Source: Pisolithus tinctorius
Taxonomy: Eukaryota > Basidiomycota > Agaricomycetes > Boletales > Pisolithaceae
Direction: 5' to 3'
Length of the DNA stretch: 64,000 nt
Assembly: GCA_024663395.1 (NCBI GenBank)
Contig: JANFAH010000001.1
Span: forward strand, 6,324,001-6,388,000
The notes under the pieces are model-generated. The model saw nothing but the letters and a program-made list of their open reading frames with translations, was not told where the DNA came from and made no database searches. How positions within the stretch are numbered: position 1 is the stretch's first letter; every line of letters starts with the position of its first letter. Made by a program: the position numbers and the translations under genes. This document shows, one piece after another, positions 53,603-63,990 of this stretch.

Positions 53603-55029
53603 TGTGGGACACGACTTCTGGGAAGTGTGCAACTAGAGGAAGGGTGAAGGGAGAATTCCCTAGGATCGTCCCAAGGGGTACTGTGTGGAAGGAGAGGTCG
53701 AGAAAGGGCTTAGAAGCAGTGGGGAAATTCAAGCGAGAGTCGCGGAATTTAATTCTGGGCAGATGTAGACATGTGAGGAACAGCAAGATGGGTATATGAA
53801 ATTCCGAGGGGTCGCTACACATCAAGAGGAGCGAATTCGAAGCGAAAGAGACACAGGATTAGGTGTGCAGGGCTGGAGGACACAGGAGACACGAAGACCT
53901 CTGGGGACACTGAAGATGCAGCAGACTCTATATACGCACTTTAGACTCTAGAAACTCTCGAACTCGCAGAACACACACAGATAGCGACTCAAAAGGTGGG
54001 TGGTATATTTCTGACATCATGGCGGTGTAGGGAATAAGTACTCCCTACTGAGGTGATTTAATTATTTTATCTTTTCTATTGTGTTTTTGCTTTGATTTAC
54101 ATTAGTGATACTTAGCCTACCTTTGTGGCGCATTTTTGGTAGCTTAGTCAGCATTTTTTGCGCACTAGTGTAGGTCTACAGTACACAACAAAAAAAGGAG
54201 GAGAAACCAGACTGCGAGACAGCGAAATCGAAGACTGCGAACGAAAGACTGCGACAAGCCCTCTCGGAGGCACCCCTAGACGACCCCTAGATGCAATCCT
54301 CCACTCTTTTCATCACTCCATTCCTTCTGACCAACTCCAGTCACTCATTTGACTCTTTTTCACTGATCCAAGCACAGAGCTCCTCTGGGTCGAACTAGAC
54401 CCTTTCCATCAATCCCTAGGAGTCCCTAGGATCGCTAAATACCTAACTTACAGCGGAATTATATAGTACAGGGAAAGTAGGTACGAGTCGGAGTAAGGTG
54501 GGGCAGGAAAACTAAAAGACTGGAAAATAAAGGAAGGGACATCAGACGTCAGCGAAATACAGATGCATGTGAAATAGACCATTGGGTAGTAGACGAGAGC
54601 AAGAGCAGGACAACGGTAAGGGGTATCTTCCAACAGAACGAGAGTATGCATACAAGTGGGAGGTGGAGCTGAGTGGCACAGGAGGGCAGAGCATAGCGTA
54701 CTGGCACAAAGTCCAGCTTGCGGAATTTAGGGTGACAGGGGAATCTGGAGTTTTTTAGAGGAAAGTGGCATGGATGACTGGTGATGTGGCTGAGGGGAGG
54801 CACAGCTACTGAATTCTGGATGACTCTGCGCGAATGCAGAATTTCCAGATCAGCGTTTTGATGACTGAGTGACATGCAGAAGGTCGGTAGAAACTCCGAA
54901 GGCGACAGGGGTTGGGAGGAAACACAAGGTCACAAGCAGGAAAAATTCTGAAATGGGCTTGTCATAGAGGCCTGTGGAATTTAGTGACAGATTCCTGTTC
55001 CAGCCTCAGGGAGTATACGGCTCCCTACA
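53603..55029 (-). repeat. E2 LTR, right (5' LTR in sense), split by solo LTR Y
   Basis: The original 996 bp is interrupted at 54026-54456. It differs from the left LTR at many CpG-type sites. Exact CGGAATT sites lie near 53745, 53801, 54453 and 54720. Confidence 0.92.
54026..54452 (+). repeat. Solo LTR Y in E2 right LTR
   Basis: 427 bp, TGTAGGGAATAAG to CTTACA. GCGG duplications at 54022-54025 and 54453-54456. The left E2 LTR shows the empty site near 37428, as GGCAGAATTATA after CpG decay. Confidence 0.92.
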
Positions 55030-55033
55030 CCGC

Positions 55034-55200
55034 ACTGTTTGCATAGCTTGTACGAGATGAAACCATGGAGAAACACGTTACAGGGTGTGGATTGAGAAGT
55101 GATCTAAGGTTGTAGGGGTGAGTCGAGCTGATAGTGGAGTAACTTAGTCCTGTTTTTAAAGGACGAAGGCTGCAATATATAGTACCATCAGGAGAATGCA
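55034..55200 (-). pseudogene. DUF6534 copy D, 5' end and promoter fragment
   Basis: Resumes after E2 with ACTGTTTGCATAGC and matches the upstream part of copies B and C (GGTGTGGAT-GAGAAGTGATC near 55086 and 8397). It includes the TTTTTAAAGGA box near 55154. It fixes the original position of the three copy D pieces. Confidence 0.72.
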
Positions 55201-56528
55201 GCAAAGGCTACAAAGGATCGGCTGTAATGGGCAAGGTATGAGGTCATAATGCATTGATCTTACCCGATTACCAGGTGGCTGGGGTGTAGTATGTAAGAAA
55301 TACAAACCCTGCAAACAATGGTCTCCAAACATGTCCGTGAAGCAGACATTGCCGAATGTCACCCTCTGGACGGTGAGATGATAATGGAATGTATGAATGC
55401 CAACTCACTCTTGGTGTTGTGACGAGCACCTGCTCTTGGTTATCGATCTCTACACTCGAACAACATTGCCTGCAACATGCGCTACAGACCATGATGCGCA
55501 CACGAAAGCTAACACTGACTAGCACCACCTACCACACACCTACACTTCAAGAGAACTCTAACCTGCGTAGCTGTTTGACTGTCAAATGCAACTCTCGACT
55601 AGCTCTGCTTTCCACACATGTACCCCAGGTTACTAGCAATAGTGCACGCCAGGGAGAGACCCATTACGCCTTGGAGGCTGAGACCCGATCACTGCTGGTG
55701 TCCTCATTTTGTCCATGCGCATTACGGATATTCATTTTTTGCGTCGGATCTCCTTGTGACCCGAGACAATCAACTGACAAACGTACATATTGTAACGACT
55801 TCCAGTGATTGCAGCAGTCTTGTGTCGAACTTCTGCAGTGCTGAAGGGGAACTCTCAGCAAAACGACAGAGTCATGCTTCTGCACAGCGAACGTACAAAA
55901 CAACGGCTACCGATGCCAAATCCGTGTTCAAATCACAGCCTCAGTTTGACATTAGATCTTCCGATAATTGTCCGACAAGGACTGGTCCGTGTTTCAAGTG
56001 CATCAGTTAGACCAACTTGATCAGTGACGACAGTTCTCTGAATACCTCCGAAATCACCGCTTGTGACCAGTCCTGAATTTGAATCTCCTCCCCCACTCCG
56101 TGGTCCAAAATGCCTTTTGTTGTGCTGGCATTGCTGTTTGCGTGTTCATTTGTTCTTGCGACTCCAAGAACACTTGCGCGAACATGAACCATCCCATCAG
56201 ACTTTCCGTCCAATCCACTCGGTCGATTCTGCATGACTCGCCGGAAAATCCATGGCGATGATTTGGTGGTCTGTTCAGGCTAGTTGCCAGGCAATTGACG
56301 GGAGGTGCACGAGTACCCTATGTAAGGAGTGCTCTAGTAGTAGATAGCAGTGGTTAGTAAGTGCGGCAAGCAGCCCCAACTTCTCATCCACGAATGGAAC
56401 TGGCACTTCGAGGCTAGTCCCTATGTTTACATGATCGCCTTTCATGAATCAACGAATTAACGACTCTCTTATCAACCTTGCAAATCGCCCTCACGAACCA
56501 TTCAGAGGGAGTGGTGTAACGAAGGACT
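55201..56528. other. Non-coding spacer
   Basis: No gene recognised. About 55390-55500 is a degenerate match to the spacer near 8825-8930. Frames such as 55389-55808 and 55618-56010 (plus) have no family motif. Confidence 0.4.
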
Positions 56529-57240
56529 TTGGATGAGACTACTACTCTATGGCAAACCATACTAGACCTCACTCTCTTGGGACACCCAGATCATCGTTCG
56601 TTTCTCGTCAAAGTCGCTGGTCATATCTATGGGCGGTTCAGAGCGACAGGTGCCAAAGAGGATTTGGACGAAGTCATTGCGGGTGCATTGGAGCTCCCTT
56701 CACCAGGAAACTCGGAGAGATGGTCAGTTCCCATCAATCTTACATATCGCCTTTGCGAGGTTCATGAGTGTCAGGTAGGAGAGTTCCGAGGTAGATCATC
56801 ACTCTGGTGGCCGCTTGTCGGCTCAGTGGATGACCCAAATCGACGCTCTTGTGTGATTCGCAAAGCTACAGCGGGTCTCGATGAAGTCATTACACTCTGA
56901 CGAGTTGCTTTAGAATTCACGTCGTCAGATCATCGGGAGCGACCCTCAACCCTTGTCAATATTGCTGATCGCCTTAAAGAACGGTTCCGGAAATTGGGTC
57001 TTGTAGTAGACTTGGCAGATTCCATCAACCTTCGGCGAGCCGCATCAGAACTCGCTTTACAGAAAAACCATGATCATCCCCCCTCTCACATGGCCATTGC
57101 TGGTGACCAGGTCAGAAAGGAAGATGCGGCTTTGGACTTAGAGCGAATCGTTAGAGTGCACACCTCCCGGTCACCCAGATCAACACGCACTCCTATCAGT
57201 CTTGACGAAGCCATTAAACTTACGCGCGCGGCACCATCAT
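56529..57240 (+). pseudogene. TPR-repeat protein pseudogene fragment
   Basis: Shows the repeat pattern of the large basidiomycete TPR family (often found with NB-ARC or CHAT domains): DLDEVIAGALELPSPGNSERW, LDEVITL-stop-RVALEF, LVNIADRLKERFRKLGLVVDL, ISLDEAIKLTRAAP. The stop at 56898 is TGA directly before Arg-Val-Ala. The region ends abruptly near 57240, where a CpG-free block begins. No N-terminal effector or C-terminal CHAT domain is in the window, so it is a fragment. Confidence 0.65.
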
Positions 57241-58880
57241 GTCCAGTAAATTTTGTCTGTAAGATTTTGTATGGCCTGCCAAAGAAGCACAATGGGCTGG
57301 CCATGATAACATATAATATATTTGGCTGTACTACCATTGCTACCCTTATACATGTATGTTACATGAGTAAGACCTCAAGGACATATATGTGACTGTCAAC
57401 TGCTGCCAAGGTGGGGATGCATCACAGTAAGGCAGCACTATTCTGGCTATGTGCAAGTCCTGACAATTTATTCTGGTAACTGATATTGTCTGACATCATT
57501 GTTTAACATGTAAGGTCTGTCCTCAATTAGTGTGTATTGCACTTTGTAGGGAACTTTGTATGGCATGCCAAAGAAGTGTAATGGACTGGCCACAGTAACA
57601 TAGAATATATTTGGTTGTACTACTATTGCTACCCTTATACATGTATGCCACATGAGTAAGACTTCAAGAACATATATGTGACTGTCAACTGCTGCCAAGG
57701 TGGGGATGCATCACAGTAAGTCAGCACTATTCTGGCTATGTGCAAGTCCTGACAATTTATTCTGGTAACTGACATTGTCTGACATCATTGTTTAACGTGT
57801 AAGGTCTGTCCTCAATTAGTGTGTATTGCACTTTGTAGGGAACTTTGTATGGCATGCCAAAGAAGTATAATGGACTGGCCACAGTAACATAGAATATATT
57901 TGGTTGTACTACTATTGCTACCCTTATACATGTATGCCACATGAGTAAGACTTCAAGAACATATATGTGACTGTCAACTGCTGCCAAGGTGGGGATGCAT
58001 CACAGCAAGTCAGCATTGTTCCAGCTATGCACAAGTCCTCATAGTTTTCTCTGGCAACTGACATTACCTGACATCATTGTTTAACATGTAAGGTCTGTCC
58101 TCAATTAGTGTGTATTGTACTTTGTAGGCAGGCAGACACTGACTTGCAACATAGACAAAACCATTGAGGTTCATCCATTTCTACCAAATGTCTGGACACC
58201 ATGTTGAGTCCCATGTAATATGGCTGTTATCATGTGATTTCTGGACATTAGTAAGTCATGCTGCATTCATTAGTATATTTGCTGGGAAGTTGTCAGGAGC
58301 TGTCACTTGGTGTTGATATTGTATTAGCAGAAGCCACATGAGTAATGTTGACTGAAATCTACATGGCTACTGTGAGTTTTTGTCAGGGTTAAGGTAGATG
58401 GTATTGCTTTGGCATGCTGGTATGTAAATAGATATTGTCCACAATGTAGTCCCTGTTACATTACAAGTCTCCAACCTCAGAACTATATTGAGCCCTTCAG
58501 CCCAACAGTATCCAGTAGGCATATCATCCTACCTTGCAAGCAAGTAGCCCTTGATCTGCAATCTAAACAACTACTTATTAGCATTCACCATGTCCTGCCA
58601 ATTCTGGTTATTCTGCAAATCTTGTGGCATGATACAACTACATGCCAATTGTTGTCCCATTGCTATGTAGTTGGTGGATTATCCCACCTTTGAATAAGAG
58701 CAACAAACAAACAACATATGGAACACTACCACTGCTGTGTAAATTTATTTATAACATCCCACTACATGGGCAGGCAGAGATCATTCAGCAGATGCTGCAA
58801 TCCTAGGACCATGTGGACATAAACATTACTCTTTGGGCTGCATTGGTGCATGCAATGAATATATTTATATATTAGAAGCT
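57241..58880. other. CpG-free block
   Basis: About 1.64 kb with, by eye, a single CpG (near 57797), between CpG-containing flanks. Includes the tandem repeats at 57258-58124. The remainder (58125-58880) has no coding motif. Probably an old, heavily methylated insertion or satellite. Confidence 0.65.
57258..58124. repeat. 289-bp tandem repeat, three units
   Basis: The word TTTGTATGGC recurs near 57265, 57554 and 57843, a 289-bp period. Units 2 and 3 are nearly the same; unit 1 and the end of unit 3 are more diverged. Confidence 0.88.
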
Positions 58881-58969
58881 GCCATCCCGGCAGAAGATAG
58901 GTAATGCACTGGAATTACAATAATCGAGCTACTTGTAATGAATGGGAATGCGACATCAGGTAATCAAAA

Positions 58970-60433
58970 TTATTCCACCTCTCTGGCCAAGCGCTGGGCT
59001 GCAAGTTGGGACACCGACGATTTCTTGACTGCAGCAACAGGCAACGTGATCGGTCGGTTCTTACCAAAAGCCTTGCTAAAAAGACGTCAGAGCATAGTGA
59101 CTTCAATTTGGGACGCATACCGATTCCACCATGCAAGCAGCTCGTCCACTCATTTCTTAGCTGCAGGGCCTGGCAGATCTTCGATAAAATCCAAAATCGC
59201 GTTGTAGAATTGTGAATAGTCAAAGTCGCCGTCCACATTGTGCCAGGTGTTGGCAGAGGAAAGGGCGAAGCGGACCTAAGATGGTAAGGGATTGAGCATA
59301 CATGACCAGAGCGTAGCATACCTGGACTGCCGTGTATGCAATTGACCAAGGAGTGACTGCCTTCATGCCAAGGATCGAAGCAACGTGATTCTTGGTTGCT
59401 GCCTTCTGGTTGGAACTCCCCCGACGGCGTCCAGGCGTTGCGCGATCCTCGTCAAGGTCCCGGATGGATGAAGGTGATGTGAATATGAACTTGAACGCCT
59501 GCAGAAGTCAACGCCGCGAACGGTAGCTACCCAGAAATCGATTCCACATACCTTAATCAAAAGTGAAGACCGGAAGAGTCCTCGCTCAGCATCTGTTGAG
59601 TAAAACTCGAAATTTTCATAAAGGAAGAGCGGCCAAGAATATGCTGTGACAAGGTAAGATGGGTTGCGATCCCAAATCCCGTCTTTCACGCTGGTCCGGC
59701 ATTAGCACGCGAAAGAAATTGTAGGTGGTTTAAGTACTTACATGGCTAGGTCCCAATCGAACTCTGCTGGGCAGATTAACTTGCCAGTAACATCATGCAT
59801 GAACCCGCGCTCATCTTTGGTGGTAGTGCGAAGGGGAGGCTCAATGGGATGGAACAAGTCAGTCAACCAAGACACGATGTCTTGTTTGAGATTAGCCGTG
59901 TCATCTCCACGCGCCCCATCAGCTCCTTTTCGAAGCTGCTTGCAAATATCTTCGAGCTCATCAGCAGTGCCGCGCAAAACAATCTTTTTCATCCAAGGAA
60001 GAACTGTGATGAGTTCCTCAAAGGATTTATAGAGACGGTCGTCACTGGTAGCAATTAGCTAGAAACCGATCAACTGTTTGAATTCACATACTCGCAGGTG
60101 TTCTCCAAGTCAGACTCGTTATGGTCATTTTCTTGAAACTCTTGGTGGCGGTCGAACGCTGCGATGAGATCTTCGACATTTTCATAAAGAGTTACCAGGC
60201 GTCTTATTGCTCTGCCCCGATGAACATACGAGTCCTGTTGCCTATGGTGGATCGGCGAACAAGTAAAAACATCAAATGGTAAATACACACCTGCGGGATT
60301 TTTTCGAGCTTGCTCTCATGGTTTCAAGCTCGAGCTCAAGGGCTGCTATCTGCCTCTTCGATCTGCAGTGCGCAACGTGCAGAGCATCTTCGTCACCGGA
60401 AGGCTGCCCGTCGTCAGACTGTGACTCTGCCAT
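58970..60433 (-). pseudogene. DUF6698-family gene with two in-frame TGAs
   Basis: Six exons fit on the minus strand: 60433-60291, 60241-60092, 60044-59742, 59690-59552, 59498-59322, 59275-58970, with GT-AG introns of 46-53 bp. The start MAESQSDDGQ leads into a coiled segment (IAALELELETMRAS). The family core follows: RLYKSFEELITVLPWMKK, TGKLICPAEFDWD, SYLVTAYSWPLFLYENF, AFKFIFTSPS, VTPWSIAYTAVQ / VRFALSSANTWHNVDGDFDY and LLAWWNR. TGA at 59152-59150 (before VDELLAWW) and 59089-59087 would truncate it; both suit former CGA codons. Final stop TAA 58972. Exon structure is well kept, so the loss is recent or the gene is partly functional. DUF6698 has no known role. Confidence 0.75.
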
Positions 60434-61180
60434 GCCTGGAGCTCTGAAGGTGGTAGTGGGCGGCAGCTAGTAGCATGCTTTTGCGGGCAGGCGCACTTAA
60501 TAGACTCGGCGTGCAATATCGTTTACGTGACTACAGAACTTCGGATGACAGGTTGAAATTTCATCTGCGAGACGGTTGAATTACAGCATATGAATTGTTT
60601 GAGAACTCAGCATGTACCGAAGTGCTGTTTCATCCGAGACGGACGGCCCAGGTTGAAATTTCACCTAAGCGATTTCTTGACAGGGCGTGCCTCCTGGAAT
60701 ATGGCAAGAGAATTCCACTGAGTGTTCGCTATTATGTCATGTTGAGACTCCAAGTACTTTTTGCCATATGCTAATGAGTTAGGGCACTCGAGGGTAGCTT
60801 TGAAACGCTCCCAGAATGGTCCCGATCAACCAACAGGATTTTTACTCAGCACCAGCATTATTGCTATCTAGCTTGCATGATGAAAATGTACAGTAATCTA
60901 CGTGGGGTCCATGACGACAAAAACATACTAGATATGTGCCAGTTGCTTGGAGGGACATCCAGCAAGAGACATAGGCACAAGCCGAAGAAAAACTCCCCAG
61001 AGGCTTACCCCCATACACAAGGTACATAACTACAGCAAAGTGGTCGTCGCCTGTAAGTGCATAGTGGGGTGTGCAGAATGGGAAGAGAGCGACAAAGCAA
61101 CAAATGAGATATACTGTATATAAACAGGAAGTGCACACGGACCAGCGAGATGCACATGCCACTCGCATGGGGGCGCAGGC
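60434..61180. other. Intergenic spacer
   Basis: Upstream region of the DUF6698 gene and downstream region of the RPB1 copy. GGTTGAAATTTCA occurs twice (60551, 60651). No gene recognised; the 172-codon frame at 60842-61360 mostly lies antisense or out of frame to RPB1 remnants. Confidence 0.4.
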
Positions 61181-61189
61181 AAGGTCTCT

Positions 61190-63990
61190 CGTGCTTCGTG
61201 GTCTTGGGTCGGCATCATGTCGGATCTTTTGCCCAAAGGACTCTGCCCGTATCCGAGGAATGAGATCTCCTCCCCGCCATTCGCCATTGACAGCAGGGCG
61301 AGAATGCCACTGACTTGCCCTTGAAGTTACTCTCTGACCATGCGGGGGAGTGCGTGTCATACGGCGTCATTGCCACACCGCCGTCCACGTTCGTAGCAAG
61401 TATATTTTGCACTGGCAAACGATGGGATCTTGTAGTGTGTTAATGACCAGTGCGATGCGACATCAAAGGCACTTGTACCCATGGGCGCGAGCTGGCCGAA
61501 CATTACATTTTCTGTGATGCCATGACAATCATCCTTTTCACCAACGACAGCGGCTTCCATCAAAATCTCCACCGTTTCCTCAAACGAGCAAGGCATCGGG
61601 ACACCAGTTCTAGCTGGAGCTTCGACTCGATTTCCTCATCCGGGACGGCGAAGAATTCCACGAACTCGGAGTCTTCTTCAATTACGGTGGACGTAGGGTC
61701 GGGGTCGTACCAAATCTCGACTGCAGCAGTTACAGTCCGAAGCGACCCGGGCAACATCAGACTCCAAATATACGGAAAGCAGAGGCGTTTTGATACTGGT
61801 GGCGACAACGATAATTTCTTTTGAACCGGGCGCACCGATCGTAACATTCTTGCTGGATATGCAGGCGTAATGGAAGGTGTTAAGCGACATCTGAGTAACT
61901 GGTTCACCAATGGATTGGGCGACAAGGGTACTGCACATTTCTCCAGGATTGACAAGGGAATGGTTGAACTTCGCCTGGATCCCACCCAACACCCACTCAG
62001 ACACTTTGCAGTTGAGATGGAACTCTTCTAACATGCGGCGAGTAGCGAGTGTGGCTCGTACATGCAAGCAGAAGGTCAGCAAAGCGCTCGCCTGCGCTTC
62101 CCTACCGAGTTCATCGTCGTCCAGCACAGCCAGGAGCCTCTCCGTGAGTTGGTAGACTGCGTCGACAATGTACGCTGGTTCGAGGTCACTAGGCTTGTGG
62201 CGGTCGATGTGAAAGATCTGAACGGCATTCTAAGTGATACGATGCGGATTGACAGGCATGTGGTGGGGAGTAAGGTTGTCTGCACGAAGGAAAATGAACC
62301 ACCGCAATTCAGGACGATCCTGTATGGGTCAACTGTATTCTTCATCAAGCTTCACTTGCAACTCAAGGGAGCCGTCGTCGATACCGATCCGCAGAACCCC
62401 AGGAAGCAAGCCACCTCCTTGTCCGTGACGCCAACACGGACTCTGTGCTCGAACCCCCTATCCTGAGCTCGAACGTGCCAATCCTCTGGTGCTCGATGAA
62501 TGCGCCATCCTTCTCACCCTCTCCATATATGAGCCGGATGAGGTCGCCCAATGAATTGCACACTGTATGTCATAGCAGACCGTGACGTCCTCTAGCGCCT
62601 TGACAAGACATCACACCGTTAGATGCAGCTTGTCTCCGCCGTTTTGACAGCGGTATCGACGAGACCTTCTTGACCAACCACACCATGGAAAAAGAACTCC
62701 TGGAGGGAGGTCAGACCGCACAGATATGAACTCCCCTCGCCTCCGGACTAAAGTCATCCTTAGTGAAGTGAGTTAACGTCTGATAGCGGAAGCCGAATGA
62801 TATACGCTTTCCTTCTACACTCCACCGCCTGAAATAGGCGGACATCTGCGAGACATTGCTATATGAATCTGTAGATCCCGCACTGATCATCTGCTTGACA
62901 TTGTCGTCCTCTTTCAAGTGCTCCTGCGCGTATCGACCAGACTGGTCACGGCCAAGGCTAAGTTCACGTTCCACTATACTGAAGGATTCTTGGATAATCA
63001 TGCCAGGCATGACCTTCAAGCGGTTGCGATATGCGTCATCGATGATCTCCTAGACCCTGTGCTCCTCCGCAATTTTTTCGGTGATGAAGCTCACCACTTT
63101 CGGTCCAGAAAAAGTATCTCCAATGCCAATACTGAAACCATTATGGCAAAGCCCGTAGTTGATGACCCTCTGCATACCAGTGAAGACTTGAAGTGGGGCC
63201 GAGACCTTTCTCACAGAAGGCGACAAGTATGGGACCACCTTTGGTCGCGCCGGCCGCCTTTTTGTCAACGATGCCATACAAAATTTCACCGTTGTCGACC
63301 ATCATGCCATCGTCGAGGATTGGGTTCAATGTTTTCTAATCCAATGCATGACGAATATTGAATCCGCGCGGAATAGCCGTGCTCAGAATTTATTCACCTA
63401 TCCAGAGAGGCTTTGGCTTGATAACGGCTGGCAGCGGGACATGACCATCCCAATTAGGTACCCAGAGGAGAATGTTTTGAACTTGGTTCCAGTCAGGGAA
63501 CGTGTCTCGCGGCGTGTACTTGCGGATACCGCACAGCGTATCTTGCGCGACACCCACAAGGGGTTTGTCAGCTTATGGCGAAATGATCTGACTCAAACAG
63601 CATCAGCGACGAAGAATAGATGATGGAGGGCGTGCACGAACCTGCAGCGTACCAATGCAATCTGTGATGATTCTGCACGAGTCTCAGACTGTGGTATACT
63701 GAACAATGATTATGAACACACGCAACTGGTAACTAACAACCTTGGACTTACTGCATGTTCATCTCGTCACCGCCGAAACCAGCATCATAAGGGGACCTCG
63801 CGGAGGGGTTCAGGCGGGAGGCTAGAAAAGTTGTCAGCATAAGGAACTCCGAGACATCTAAGAGCTTACTCGAGTAGGGCATCAGCTTCACCTGGTGACT
63901 CATATTTAAGGATATAGCCAACCCCCCGTCCTTCAAAAGTCGTCCTACTATCCAACTGTATTGGAGAAACGCATCGACACTTGCAGTGCC
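61190..63990 (-). pseudogene. RPB1: RNA polymerase II largest subunit (RPB1) pseudogene, partial
   Basis: Minus strand, from the region before the active site to the linker before the CTD. Recognisable blocks: [11 protein letters not shown] (about 63890), [10 protein letters not shown] (about 63770; normally NADFDGDEMN), [30 protein letters not shown] (about 63290), NGFSIGIGDTF, RDQSGRYAQEHLKEDDNVKQM (about 62930), [31 protein letters not shown] (about 61930), [33 protein letters not shown] (about 61580) and [11 protein letters not shown]. Two active-site Asp are Gly, several frames shift, about 200 residues are missing between ESKLQL and FEETVEIL, and no CTD heptads follow. Introns are retained (for example one ending TTTTCTAG near 63826), so it is a genomic duplicate and not a retrocopy. 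It may extend past the right edge. Confidence 0.85.

Larger units (their letters stand above)
37009..55029 (-). mobile_element. E2: Ty3/Gypsy-type element with an antisense zinc-cluster gene
   Basis: 996-bp LTRs at 37009-38004 and 53603-55029; the right one is enlarged by a 427-bp solo LTR plus its 4-bp duplication, giving exactly 996. Target duplication CCGC is at 37005-37008 and 55030-55033, within DUF6534 copy D. On the minus strand: gag-protease and pol, both with TGA interruptions. On the plus strand, between the 3' LTR and the end of pol: a spliced gene for a Zn(2)Cys6 coiled-coil protein, split by E4. The word CGGAATT (either strand) occurs about 29 times in its 10.9 kb. Confidence 0.92.

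Noticed and set aside
60842..61360. 172-codon minus-strand frame as a separate gene
   Set aside because: Its first half overlaps RPB1 remnants in another frame and the rest has no recognisable motif.
61190..63990. RPB1 copy as a processed retrocopy
   Set aside because: Introns with good ends are present (for example GTAAGC to TTTTCTAG near 63826-63873), so it is a DNA-level duplicate.
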